From: Ceratotherium simum simum
Lineage: Eukaryota; Chordata; Mammalia; Perissodactyla; Rhinocerotidae
Direction: 5' to 3'
DNA length: 64,000 nucleotides
Assembly: GCF_000283155.1 (NCBI RefSeq)
Contig: NW_004454177.1
Span: forward strand, 28,969,131 to 29,033,130
Position 1 is the first letter of the stretch; each line of letters opens with the position of its first letter. The notes below the pieces were generated by a model. That model was not told where the DNA came from, ran no database searches, and saw only the letters and a program-made list of their open reading frames with translations. Shown here one piece after another: positions 23,736 to 35,039 of the stretch. The position numbers were made by a program, and so were the translations under genes.

Positions 23736-24689
23736 TGAGAATATCTTCCTTTCTCTATATGACAAAATTTGAGGTTGACATCAGGAGTGAAAGAAGAGGC
23801 ATGTCCAATTCTGTAGGTCCTTCAAAATCCTTAAAACTATATATATTCAGTGTGAGATTATTAAATATTTATTTTAATTTAGATCTTATCAGAGTAGCAT
23901 AGTAGCATAATAAGACATATTTGTACTCAGTTTGCAGCTAGTAAATCAAGTAAATCTCTTCCAAAGTCTATTGCTGTATTAAAACTAAACAATAGTTTTC
24001 TTCACTTTGTTTAACTTACATATATAATTTTTTTAACCCGCAGATTAAGAAAGCAACAGAATTTTATATAGCAGGGTAAAACAGCCTGAAGCCTAAAATG
24101 TTGAAAAAGTAGCACATTTAAATATAACTGAAAAAAATTAGCTTGGCAGATTATTCTCTTAGCATTTGCTCATGAAAAATGCTATGATTCTTTCTCATGG
24201 AAAGCATCATGGGATGCTGTCTGGCTTCATCATGAAGTGCTGTCTGGCTTCCTGTGGGATAGAACTCAGATGAGGAGAGACAATATAGTATAATAAAAAA
24301 CGTTGATATGAGTCATAAAAATGAGATTACCAAACAGACATTCTTTGCTTTATGACAAGGTTTCAAATTCAACAACCCAAAGGTACAATCAGGTAAAAAG
24401 AATGAGTGAAATGGGATAGACAAAAATTAAACAACAATGCAAACCAAAGAGGGGTGGAACTCCAACTCAATCTCAGTGTACAGGAGAAACTAGTCAGAAT
24501 TGGGGGTTGTGGTAAGCTGTGGGGATCATGCTCTTCTTAAGAGAGGCAGCTGCTACTCTTGTCTAGTTAGTGATTGCCAAAAACAAGATTTGCCAGATTT
24601 TCAAAGAGAAGGCAGGAATCCAGATTTTTATGTTACATCTCCCAATTTGAAAATATTTGCAAGTTAATTTTTAAAATCCTTTGCTGAAA
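23736..24689. other. Unassigned intergenic sequence
   Basis: No repeat family recognised. A 13-bp direct repeat gctgtctggcttc occurs near 24218 and 24240. No gene. Confidence 0.45.
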
Positions 24690-27600
24690 TTTCATTCTAG
24701 CTATGACAAAGTAACTGGTACTAGACTAGGTCTCCTGCCATGAGCAACCATAAAACTGGACAAAATATATGTGGCATCTATTTTCAGGCATAGAACAACA
24801 GACAGCATAAAACTTATATTCCTTACGAAAGGAAACTTGTAAGGCGTGCTCTCCAATCATGCTGATTCTGTGTCTTGGGAAAAAAAAAAAATCCCAACTG
24901 TGGCACAGTGATCTGTAATCCAAGCAAAATGTGGTGATCCCATTGAGCTGAGGAGGCAGGGATCATAGTTTGTGGCAGCTGAAGTAGCTGGAATCTATAG
25001 GGCAGAAGGCAGTCCGTAAGACTGTGGGGTGTTTTCCCACCAAGTCCTTGGCAGACAGCTGGGTTACACATGCCCACATAGAAACTATAAGAAGCTTACC
25101 AGAGAGTGGATTATATGTGGTTGGGAAAGAAATCGAAATATTCATGTCAAGTAGTGTTGGAGACGTTGATTTTCTGGCTCAGCCAGAGTGAAGAGAGCAT
25201 GTTTCCACACAAAGCACCTGGTTGAGAAATCAGAGAGGTCATGCTGTAGCAATAAGGACTATGTTTTAAAGAAGTGCTTATTGTATGCCTACCCAAACAA
25301 TGCCTCAAAACAAACTCAAACAACATAAACAAGGGAGAAAAATTTTGGAGGTTAAGTCCCCAAAAGTTAGAGGAACTTGAGAAACACCTTGGTCTTTCAA
25401 CAAATTTACTCTAACACAGCATGAAATGAAGCCTAAATAAGTTCAAGGTAGCAAGACAGTAATGGCACTACCTACTAGAACAAAAATATGTAATCCTCAG
25501 AGGAAATTAACAGAACTCAAATTCCCTAGAATATTACACTAACAATGTCCAGTACACAATCAAAAATTTCTAGTCATGTAAACAAAAGGGAAAATTGAAC
25601 TCATTGTAAAAAAAAAAATTCAATGGAAATGTACCCTGAGATAACTCTAATTCACTAATAGAGATTGGATTAATTAAATATAGACTTTGAAGCAGCTAAA
25701 AGAACGACATTCAAAGAACCAAAAAGTAATGTGTTTAAAAATTGAAAGGAAATATGATCTTAATAAGTGATCAGATAGGAAATCTTCAGCAGAGAAAAAG
25801 AAATATAAAAAAGGATCAAATGACTATTCTAGAACTAAAAAATACAGTAAGTTAAACTTTAAAAAATAGATGAGATTAACAGAAGATTGGAGATAGAAAA
25901 AAAAGATTAGTAAATTTGACAGTAGACTAATAGAAATTATCTAATGAATGAAATTTCAGGGAAAAGTGGGACAATATCAAAAGTTATATCCTATATGTAA
26001 TAGGACTTTAAAAAGAGAAGAGAGTGACAAGGAGAAAGAATCAAATTTTGAGAAATAATGTCCCAAATCTCTTCAAGTTTAATCAAAATTTTTGATTTAC
26101 AGATTCCAAAACTCTCAGAAAAACCCAATCCAGATAAATAGAAAACAAGTCACCCACAGGCACATTAAAATTAAACTACTGAAAACAAAAATAAAGAGAA
26201 AACCCTTAAGATGCACATTACATATACATTATTTACAGGAAACAATGATAAAAAAATATGGCTCACTTATCAGCAATATTAGAAACTCAAAGCCAGTGGA
26301 ACAACATTTTTAAGTGTTGAAAGAAATAATAACATCTTGACAAAAATATAACTATCCAATACATTCTTCACCTGCAATCCTGAAGTACAAGAATGCTAAA
26401 ATCTGTTTTTAAGGATGAAGGGAAATTCTATTAGAAGGAAACTTGGATATACAATAAGAAGAGAAGAGCACCAGAAATGTTAATTAAGTGGATAAACATA
26501 AAAGACTATATTTTCTTGTCATAATTCTCCTGAAAAGGCAGCACACTGTTTAAAACAAAAACAATAGCATTGTAAACTGCTGTTTTAACATATGTAGAAG
26601 TTAAAATAGGACAATAGTAGAACAACAACAGGAAGTGATGATTAAACGGAAATTTACTCTTGTAAGTTCATTATGTTTGTGAAGTGGGAGGTTGGAATTG
26701 AGAACTCTAAAATATCAGGTGTGAAGTGAGAAGTGGGAAGTGGAAAGTATAAAGAGTAAAAGGTGAGACATATGGTGAGAAAAGTGAAGTGGTAAAGTAC
26801 TGATTTCAAATAAATGTTAATAGGTTTAGAATGAACACTTCTGATCCTAGAACCACTAAAAATAATTTTTAAACAACAAAATAGAAAACAACTAACAAAC
26901 AAGCTGGTAGATTTAAATCTAACTACATCAATAATTACAGTAACTATAAAACATTCCAATTAAAGGACACATACTGTCAGATGAAAATAAAGGCCTCAAT
27001 ATATGTTATAACAAGCACTTTAAGGACACAAATAACCTGGAATTTAAAGGATGGAAAATATATGCAAATACATGCAAAAAAGCTGGCATGGTTATATTTA
27101 TACTAGAAAAAAGATCTCACTAAAAAGTATCATAAGAAATAAAGGGGGACATTTTATTATGGTACAAGATGCAATTTATCAGGAAGATATAAAAACCACA
27201 AATATTTATACACCTAATCATAAAGCTTCAAAATTCACAAAGGGAAAACTGATAGAACTGAGAGAAGAAATAAATCCTCAGTTATAGTTGAGGATTTAAT
27301 AACATTTTCTCAGTAATTGATAGATCAAGTAGAAAAAGAAACAGTAAGAATGTAGAATATCTGAACAACACTGTCAACCAACTTTATATACCTGAAATTC
27401 GCACAACTTTGAGTTCAACAATTTCAAAATACATATTATTTTAAGTATACTTATATATTAAGCCATAAATTTTTATAATGAATATTGAAAGATTAAAATC
27501 CTACAGAGTCATTTCTCTGATAACAGAATTAAACTGGAAATTAATAATAATAAGATATCTAGAAATGCAAAAAATATTTGGAAATTAAATGACGCATTTC

Positions 27601-29245
27601 TAAATGACCTATGGATCAAAAACAAACTACAAGGGAAATTAGAAAATATTTTGACCTGAATGATAATAAGATATATCAAAATTGGTGGAAGGCAGTTAAT
27701 GCAATGTGTACAAGGAAATTTGTAGCTTTAATTCCTGTATTAAAAAATCAAAAAATACTTAAATTTAATAATTTAATTTTCCACCTTAAGAAACTAGAAA
27801 AAGAAGAATAAATTAAACTAAAACAAGTAGAATGAAAGGTTTGATTATGATCAGAGCAGAAAAATCAATGAAATTTAAAACAAGCTACAGAGGGATATAG
27901 CAAAGCAAAAGTCAGTACTTTGCAAGTTTTAATATAATTGATTAGCCTTGCAAGACCAATAAGGAAAAAAGAGAAAAACACAAATTATCAATTTAGAATA
28001 AGAAAGGAGATTCCACAGACATTGAAGTGATAGTAAAATATTTTTCTAAACTTTATATTCTCAGTAAACTAGGAGTAGTAGTACATCTCTGTGACCTGAT
28101 AACAAGCTTCTGTGAAGAACCTACAGTTAACATCATCCCTTATAGTGATAGCTGAATACTTCCCCAATAATGTCAGGAACAAAGCAAGGATGTTTGTTAT
28201 CACCATTTCTATTCAAAATTATACTGAATGTTTTTGCCAGTGCAAAAGACAAGAAAAAGGAAGAAATATCATTCACATTAGAAAGAAGTAACATTGTCAC
28301 TGAAGACATGAATATTCATCTAGAAAAGTCTTAAGAATCTTATGGTAATCAAAATTTGTTATACAGGACACAAAAAAGCACTAATCATATAAGTAAAAAA
28401 TGATAAGGTGGACTTCATCACAATGAAAAACCTTCTGTTTTTTAAAAGACAGTGTTAAGAATATGAAAACAGAAGCCATAGACTGGGAGGAAATATCAAT
28501 AATACATATATCTATCTGACAAAGGATTTGTGTCCAGAATATAAGAGAATCTTTACCCACTAGCAGGCGAAAATAAACAAAACAAAACGCTGATAATACC
28601 AAATGTTTGCACAAATTTGAGATGCTCAGACATTGCTGGTTGGAACAAAAATAGTACATTCACTTGAAAAACAATTTGGCATCTGCTTATAAAGTTTAAC
28701 ATATATTTACCATATGGCCCAGATTTCAACTCCTAGGTATTTACCCAAGAGAAAAGGAAAACATGTCTACACAAAGAGTGGTAAATGAATGTTCACAGAA
28801 GCCATATTCATATTAGTCAAAAACCTGGAAGCAACTCAAATGTCCATTTACAGGTGAATGGACAAACTGTGGTGTAGTGATACAATGGAAGATTATTCAG
28901 AAATAAAAAACAAACTGCTGATACCTGCAACAAAATGGATACTAAGTGAAAGAAGCTGAACACATAAGAGTACACTTTGTGTAATTCAATTAATATGAAG
29001 TTCTAGAACCAGCAAGACCAATTTACAGTGAGAGAAATCTTAGTGATTATCTGAGTCAGGACGGGAAGGGTGCATTGACTATAAAGAGAAATTATGGAAT
29101 TTGATGGAAGTGATGGAAATGTTCTAAATATTAACTGATGATGGATACGTGACTGCATATGTTTGTGAAAACTCATCACAAACCTGTGTAACCTTAAAAT
29201 ATGTGCTCTTTATTATACATAAATCATACTTCAAAAAAGTTAGAG
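24690..29245 (+). mobile_element. Second long ancient L1 (HAL1/L1M-like), with internal deletions
   Basis: Sense-strand L1. A 5'/ORF1-type region spans about 24690-26850 (coiled-coil-type A-rich DNA at 25640-26300; 'gagcaccagaaatgttaatt' at 26467). The ORF2 endonuclease start is near 26920 ('ctacatcaataattacagta'), with more endonuclease at 27150-27600. The RT segment at 28190-28250 ('aagcaaggatgtttgttatc') jumps by a large deletion to the C-terminal region at about 28380. The 3'UTR ends near 29245 ('atcatacttcaaaaaagtt'). About 4.5 kb, dead in all frames. The 61-101 codon frames within it are remnants or antisense shadows. Confidence 0.82.
26690..26800. repeat. Degenerate GTGAAGTGG-type purine-rich repeat
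   Basis: Units such as gtgaagtgggagg, gtgaagtgagaagtgggaag and gtgaagtggtaaag recur over about 110 bp on a strand that is nearly all purine plus T. It sits inside the second long L1. Confidence 0.7.
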
Positions 29246-29674
29246 AGAAACATACTATATGCTGACCAAATAAAATACATCTTTGAATCAAAATTCAGCC
29301 CCTGGACTAAAAGTTTATAGTTTCTGCTTTATACTATAAATATGTTCCTCAAAATTCTTGAGCAAATATTAAAAATCAAAAGCTATTTGTCATTACTGAT
29401 AAATTATTTAGAGGAACATCATTCACATTAACATATATGGTATATTATTTCTAGTCTAAACTAATACAATCCACAGATTTAAATCAGGAATAATATAGTT
29501 TAAGGCTTAAAAGAAGATAATTTAAATAAATAGTCTTAGAAAAGGAAAAAAAAAAGAAATAGAGAAATCACTTTATAAGTAGAGATTGAGTAAATTAAAA
29601 TATATTCTAAATAGAGGGATTGTATTATACCAGAAAGTCATAAATGAAAACTGTATAAAGCAAGGACTGGGTGA
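29246..29674. other. Unassigned AT-rich sequence
   Basis: A-rich, with a short A tract at about 29545. Nothing recognised. Confidence 0.5.
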
Positions 29675-29920
29675 CCCAGTTGAGATAGTACCATCTAGTG
29701 CCTGGCAATGTAGACTCTAGGGTCATGGTTCTTGGGGTTGAATCCCGGCTGTGCCACTGACTAGCTGTGTGGCCTTGGGCAAGTCAGAAAACCTCTCTGT
29801 GCTAGAAAGACATAACTCCTCCATTCTTAAATATTCCTACCTGTAAAATGAGGTTAATATATGATAAATGCTTAAAATAATATTTGGAACATAATAAGTA
29901 TTCAATAATATTAGCTATAT
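29675..29920 (+). mobile_element. MIR SINE, near full length
   Basis: 'ggttgaatcccggctgtgcc' and 'ctagctgtgtggccttgggc' are close to the MIR consensus, followed by 'cctacctgtaaaatgaggtt' and 'aagtattcaataatatt'. About 25 bp of extra sequence sits between the two core parts. One of the best-preserved MIRs here. Confidence 0.92.
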
Positions 29921-30701
29921 ATCCTATTTTTTTTTAACTCTGAGTCTAATGTAAGATCTACCTTGGAGCATTGTTGAGGACAACAAATTTATTAAAAAAA
30001 TTACTGTTTTAACAATAGTAAGGAGGGCTTCCTGGTGGATTTCCTTTAATTCTGTATACTTTCAGCAGGAATAATGAAAAAATTAGAAATTGTTAAAAAC
30101 TTGCATGAAATTAAAGCCCCCTACTCTGAAGGAATCAGGTACTTCCAATTTTAATTTTTATCCTGTTCTGTTAAAAAAAATGGTTCAAGTGGCTTAAAAA
30201 TGAAAACATATTAAAATAAAATGAATAAGAAAAAATGCAATAGGAAAATAGATGCAGAAAAAGAGGGCTCTCAACTTGTTCCAGGTGGGCACAAATGAGG
30301 CTCTGAACTTACTGGGAGTTGATGTGAAGAAGCAAATAGTCTTATGTATAAGGCGCCCAGTGTTCATAAACTAAATACAAAATAATTTGCTTAGGAAATG
30401 CACAATAAATCCTATTACTAAAGCCCAAGGGGAAATTTCTCCCCCTTGTCCTCATGAAGACACTGCATAAAATAATAAACAAAATTCTAATGCCTTACAA
30501 TAAACATGATGACAAGTTCTATAAGGCTATTTCTTATAATCTCCATCAAACAGGCAAGGTACTATGTGCTTACATATAATTCCATGGGAACAATCTCAAG
30601 AGAACAATTGTAAAGTAGTCCAGATCCATGGTTCTTTGGTCATGTGGTACAGTTTAGGATAGATCATTTGAGAAGCTGAAGAAATAAACGGAATAAGTAA
30701 T
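29921..30701. other. Unassigned intergenic sequence
   Basis: No recognisable repeat or gene. It precedes the LTR scrap and the apolipoprotein-like fragment. Confidence 0.45.
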
Positions 30702-30970
30702 GTATCAGTTGGGGTCTGATTAGAGAAGTAGAACCACCATGAATAATATAGACTAAGAAGTTTATTACATAAAAGGATTAGACTTTATACGATTGTGGGA
30801 GCTGGTGGAGCAGTCAAGGCAGGCTATTGATCCCACATTTAGTATTAAGCCTGGAGTCAGTCTGTGAAGGTTGTTGCCTCTTACGCCTGAAGTCAGTGTA
30901 GATTGGCCAACTGGCAGTCAGAAGCAAACAATTTGAGAGCAGGGACAAACTGACACCTGCAAAGATAGAC
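30702..30970 (-). mobile_element. Antisense LTR 3'-end fragment (ERVL/MaLR-like)
   Basis: 'gtatcagttggggtctgatt', 'gaagtagaaccaccatgaat' and 'agtttattacataaaaggat' are the complement of an LTR 3' end of the same broad type as 12450-12973 (ggttctgtttctctgg...ctaataca). The match fades after about 30830. Confidence 0.55.
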
Positions 30971-30976
30971 TGTACC

Positions 30977-31214
30977 TTGTGTCTGTCCCTCATGATCTCC
31001 AATCTCAGTGCTGCAATTGACCTGCAGGAAAACCTGGTGACCTTTGCCATGGAGCTGTACACACACTTGGCCCAGGACTTGGAGAAGTTTAAGGAGAGGA
31101 TTTGGCAGGATCTAGAAGAACCGCCTGTCCAGATGCTGCCCCTCACCAATAAGGTGAGGCAGCAGATCCGTGTGTGACCTGCCTCAGCGCCTGGCGTCCT
31201 TCAATCACCTTTAG
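30977..31214 (+). pseudogene. APOA4-like: Apolipoprotein A-IV-like exon fragment
   Basis: The frame 30977-31174 translates to a stretch with IDLQENLVTFAMELYTHLAQ, then DLEKFKERIWQDLEE and LPLTNKVRQQI. This matches the first amphipathic 22-mer repeats of mature apolipoprotein A-IV: DLQ-x2-LV-x-FA-x-EL, then LA-x-D-x-EK-x-KE-x-I, then LEE, LP-x2-N-x-V-x-Q-x-I. By eye about 20 of 50 positions are identical. A tga stop follows at 31175-31177. The next family segment (DL...QRL) resumes in another frame at 31173-31214 (CDLPQRLASFNHL, then tag), so there is a frameshift. Apolipoprotein A-IV is a secreted lipid-binding plasma protein; its large last exon encodes these repeats. No upstream exons, poly-A tail or flanking duplication is seen, so it looks like a decayed exon rather than a recent processed copy. 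Other members of the A-I/A-IV/A-V/E family fit less well. Confidence 0.6.
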
Positions 31215-31451
31215 AACTAGGACTGGAAACTGGGTCTCCCTACTCTTACCATGTGCCGCCTCCCACTGCTCCCTTCAGGAGCAAAACTAAAGCTCTACCA
31301 GGTGACTTCCATGACAACTAAAACCCTAGTGGCTAAACAATGTTGGAGTCTTCCACTAGCTCTCATGAGCTATACCATTCCCTAAGATAAAATCTGCATG
31401 ATATAGTTCCAGCTAAACTATCTTATAGATTTTAATCAAGAATAAATCCTT

Positions 31452-31747
31452 TTGGGGCCAGCCCGTGGCTTAGCGGTTAAGTGCGCGCGCTCCCCTACTG
31501 GCTGCCCGGGTTCGGATCCCGGGCCCGCACGACGCACCGCTTCTCTGGCCATGCTGAGGCCGCATCCCACATACAGCAACTAGAAGGATGTGCAGCTATG
31601 ACAGTAGACAACTATCTACTGGGGCTTTGGGGGAAAAAAAGGAGGAAGAATGGCAATAGAAGTTAGCTCAGAGCCGGTCCTCCTCAGCAAAAAGAGGAGG
31701 AATAGCATGGATGTTAGCTCAGGGCTGATCTTCCTCACAAAAAAAAA
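31452..31747 (+). mobile_element. ERE SINE (ERE1-like) with 14-bp target-site duplication
   Basis: Head ggggccagcccgtggcttag, A box around gtggcttagcgg, B box ggttcggatcccgg. The body has 'caactagaaggatgtgcagc' and 'ctactggggctttggggg', then a second unit with 'gatgttagctcagggctgat' and an A-tail. aagaataaatcctt is repeated exactly at 31438-31451 and 31748-31761. The 61-codon frame inside is a SINE artefact. Confidence 0.95.
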
Positions 31748-32009
31748 AAGAATAAATCCTTCCTACTAATAATTCCATTGGGCCTGGGAATCTCAGATTA
31801 ATCTAATTTCTTATCTGCAGGTATTGCTATTGCATAATCTCCTAAGTATAACAGCTGGTAATAGTAACTCGCCTTTTGAGAAACTCTACTTACTAGTAAA
31901 ATGATTGATCTGAAATAGACTTATTCCCAGTAACTGTTAGAGGCTCTGTTCTTCTCTGTCTTTAGTAAGTTGTATTTCTACTTCTTGTTTCTCTCCTTAA
32001 GCCTCAAAT

Positions 32010-32120
32010 CTAGACAGAATAGCAGTCAGATCTGGGTATGAATCCTATTTTTACAACTTGAGTAAATTATTTAATCTTTATAAAACTTAATGCTTCATCT
32101 GTAAAATGAAGATCCTATTT
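32010..32120 (+). mobile_element. MIR SINE, 5' part (split by ERE)
   Basis: 'gatctgggtatgaatcctat', then 'ttcatctgtaaaatgaagat'. The MIR consensus continues at 32332 after the ERE insertion. Confidence 0.75.
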
Positions 32121-32331
32121 TTTTTTTTTAAGATTTTATTTATTTATTTTTCCCCCCAAAGCCCCAGTAGATAGTTGTATGTCACAGCTGCACAACCTTC
32201 TAGTTGCTGTATGTGGGACGCGACCTCAACGTGGCCAGAGAAGCGGTGTGTCTGTGCGCGCCCGGGATCCGAACCTGGGCCCCCAGGAGTGGAGCGCGCG
32301 CACTTAACCACTAAGCCACGGGGCCGGCCCC
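32121..32331 (-). mobile_element. ERE SINE (ERE1-like), antisense, inserted in MIR
   Basis: Minus-strand head ggggccggccccgtggctta, B box region 'gttcggatcccggg', and body with 'caactagaaggttgtgcagc'. The duplication tgaagatcctattt (32107-32120) and tgaagatcatattt (32332-32345) differs at one position. Opposite orientation to the ERE 370 bp upstream. The 64- and 88-codon frames here are SINE artefacts. Confidence 0.95.
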
Positions 32332-32420
32332 TGAAGATCATATTTGCACCTGGTTGTGATAATGATTGAAAAGACACTATATGAAAGCACTCAGAACAGT
32401 GTCCAAACATAGCCCAAAAG
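32332..32420 (+). mobile_element. MIR SINE, 3' part
   Basis: Continues the MIR of 32010-32120: 'gataatgattgaaaagacac', then 'gaaagcactcagaacagtgt', the 3' end region. Confidence 0.75.
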
Positions 32421-33465
32421 AATGTTCATGATTAACATTTTAAGCAAAAGTGAAAATGGATTGGAAGTAAAGAGTGTTCTTGAGAGTTTGGTTCTCTAGC
32501 TTACGTTTGAAGAATGCCTAAAGTAGAAGTAACTAATAATATTGGCTTCTTTCTAAATCTTGAAGGGTCTAAATCCTGCAAGGTACTATGTGAATGTTAA
32601 AATTCTCATGGTCCAGAAACCTAATATGTACATAAGCAAAAATTTGACACATTATTTGTGGGGTTTAACATGTTTGGGATTTTGACAAACCTGTGAGACT
32701 CTCAGTATCTGCTTGTGAAGTCATATTTTTTTAAATAACAACAATGTACGAAGCTGAGCATGGACTTTTCATTGCAATGCTATAAGAAAATAATATTTAC
32801 TCTTATAAAGAAAATAATTTCTTAGAATCATAGAAAAACAAATCAATCCAGCAGAAGCAGCTCTCAGTTTCCCAGCATGCTCATAGCTCCACCTTGCAAC
32901 TCCTAAAGAAAGTGTTTTAATAGGACACATAAAATTGTTGTAAAGTCAAGTGGCACAGGTGTTCACTACAAGCAGTGTTTCTTTCGAAACAATCGTTGTA
33001 AGAGGTATTTTTTGAGTGAGTTCATCCTCACTTCACTCTGCAGTCACTTGAAGACCATTACCCTACTTTTCGGCAAAGATTGAAATGTATGGAAGGCACT
33101 TGAGTCTCATGAATTATCATAGTGAATCAACAGAAAGCTCTCTTTTTTGGCCCAGGTGTTCCATAATTGTGAACCACGGGGGAAATGCCTATTATGTTCA
33201 ATTGCCTTCACACTTTCTTTTCTACTTGAAGTAGAGCCAAGGTTGTATGCATAGCTGTCAATAACAAAATTACCAAAGGGTGACTTGCATTTTCTTTACA
33301 GGACATAAAAGTAAACTTTGAATTAGCAGTTGGTGTCTATCTAACTCACTGAAGATAACACTCTCAATGATCAAATTCCCAAATAATTGGCAAAACACAT
33401 AATATTGCTATAAAGTATATGGCTATTATAGTTATCTGTAAACCATGAAGAGCATAAAAGTACAA
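32421..33465. other. Repeat-poor unassigned sequence
   Basis: No repeats recognised over about 1 kb. 32930-33310 is moderately complex and could include conserved non-coding DNA. No coding signal. Confidence 0.4.
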
Positions 33466-33680
33466 AGAGCTAAATGCTTTTTAAACTGCTTTCACAAATA
33501 TCATGTAAGACTCTCAATGGTGCTGTGAATTAGGCCCGTGCCCTAATTTACAGAAGAAGAAATCCATTCAGGGAAGTAAAATGACTTCCTTAAGGTCACT
33601 CGGCTAATAAGTGTCAAGGCAGAGACTCAAACCTGATCCCTTAATTTCAAGGACACTGCCCTTTCTACTACCACATAAAT
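33466..33680 (-). mobile_element. MIR SINE
   Basis: Antisense MIR: 'actgctttcacaaatatcat', 'ttaaggtcactcggctaata' and 'agactcaaacctgatccctt', followed by 'ctgccctttctactaccaca'. Near full length. Confidence 0.88.
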
Positions 33681-34339
33681 TCTGGCTGCTTATTGCTCAA
33701 GGACATTTTTATTTTTACTGATACATCAGTATTCCGGTGATGCAGTTTACTTTGCTGGTATTGGTGTTCCTTAAAACACAGGCACAATTTAGAATGCCAA
33801 AGAGAGTAAAATGAGATACAAATCAATGGAAAAGACATTTTTACAACTGTTTGACCCAGATTTATTCTATTTTACATTTGAAATATAGTTTTAGGGAGCT
33901 GCAAATGAATTATATTTTTGTATATCAAATTCTGCTTTAAATGCTTCTAGAAACCATAAAATCATTTTCAAGGAAAACTTTCTTAAAATGTGTTTGTAAA
34001 GTAAATATTCTTTTTCCACATTTTAAATAAAATACTAAAAATATGTCTTTCCAAGTAGTCTATCAAATACAATAATCTAGAAATCAGGTTTTTTGGGGTA
34101 CATTCTCAAGTAAATCTAATAACTACAATCAACACCTTTAATCTCAATCAGTGGATCAACACTCCCTGCAAGAGGTCATAAAAGTTCAAACTGACTTTTT
34201 GGGTTTTTTTTTCTGAAGGTTTTAGAGAAGCCACCAAGCATAGAAGGATGTATCAGACTTTGGTCACCCTTCAGGGCCTGAATACCCTGAAAATCTGAGT
34301 TCCTTCTGTTACATTATCTTCCAGCGTTCTCTTTTCCTT
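33681..34339. other. Unassigned intergenic sequence
   Basis: AT-rich. Nothing recognised. Confidence 0.45.
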
Positions 34340-34530
34340 CTTGGTCACACTTATCATAAATGTAATAATGAACCGTGCATGTGATTTTATTTATTTTACT
34401 ATTAACTTTTACTGATAAGCTGCATGGGAGCAGTCTCTGTCAACCCCACCACTGTATCCCTAGCCCTTAGCACAATGCCTGAAAGAGATTAGGAGGAAAA
34501 TAAATAGTTGTCCAATAAAGAATAAAAGCT
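34340..34530 (+). mobile_element. L2 LINE 3' end
   Basis: 'tgataagctgcatgggagca', 'ccaccactgtatccctagcc' and 'cttagcacaatgcctgaaag', then an aataaa-type end, match the L2 3' region. Confidence 0.78.
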
Positions 34531-34586
34531 TAAAAATGTACAGTATTGTATTTCTAAACAACATAGGTCTCTGTTTATATCTATAG

Positions 34587-34616
34587 CAAAGCTGGTTATA
34601 TCTATAACCAGCTTTG
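34587..34616. repeat. Perfect 14-bp inverted repeat (hairpin/cruciform candidate)
   Basis: caaagctggttata (34587-34600), a tc spacer, then tataaccagctttg (34603-34616): 28 paired bases with no mismatch. No T-run or flanking gene suggests a terminator. It may be a small palindromic MITE scar or chance. Confidence 0.9.
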
Positions 34617-35039
34617 TTAGAGAGAATGTCTCTGGGTTTCATAAGGTTGCTGGTAATTTGATTTTGTTCTTTGTTCCTAACTGTATTTGCTGATATTTTC
34701 ATGATTAATGTATATTATATTTTAATTAATAGGAAATAATTATAAAAATAAATTTGTAAATTATGAGAGTATCATCATAAGCAAGAGGGTAGAAAAAGAA
34801 GCATTCAGTCAATAATGGGTGGAACAATTTGTTAGCTAAAGGGAAAATTAAGTTAGATCCTCATATTAAATAATACACAAAAGTAAATTGCCCTCAAAAT
34901 AATTTTTAATGTAGGAAGTTGAATGTAGCAACCAGTTGAAGGCTCAATTAAAAGACTTCTGGATATAAGGGAACATTAAAACCGTAAACCATTTGATTAA
35001 AAATCGTAAGAATATTTTGGTAGATTGGGTATATTAGAA
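34617..35039. other. Unassigned AT-rich sequence, possibly old L1
   Basis: Leads into the L1 segment at about 35040 and may be the decayed 5' part of it, but no firm landmarks were found. Confidence 0.35.

Noticed and set aside
31454..31530. tRNA-like A and B boxes suggesting a tRNA gene
   Set aside because: The boxes belong to the tRNA-derived head of an ERE SINE. No cloverleaf-completing 3' half, and the SINE body and duplication follow.
31481..31666. Arginine-rich frame (also 32144-32410, 36650-37208, 44320-44517)
   Set aside because: All lie inside ERE SINEs. These are Pol III-derived sequences and the frames are artefacts.
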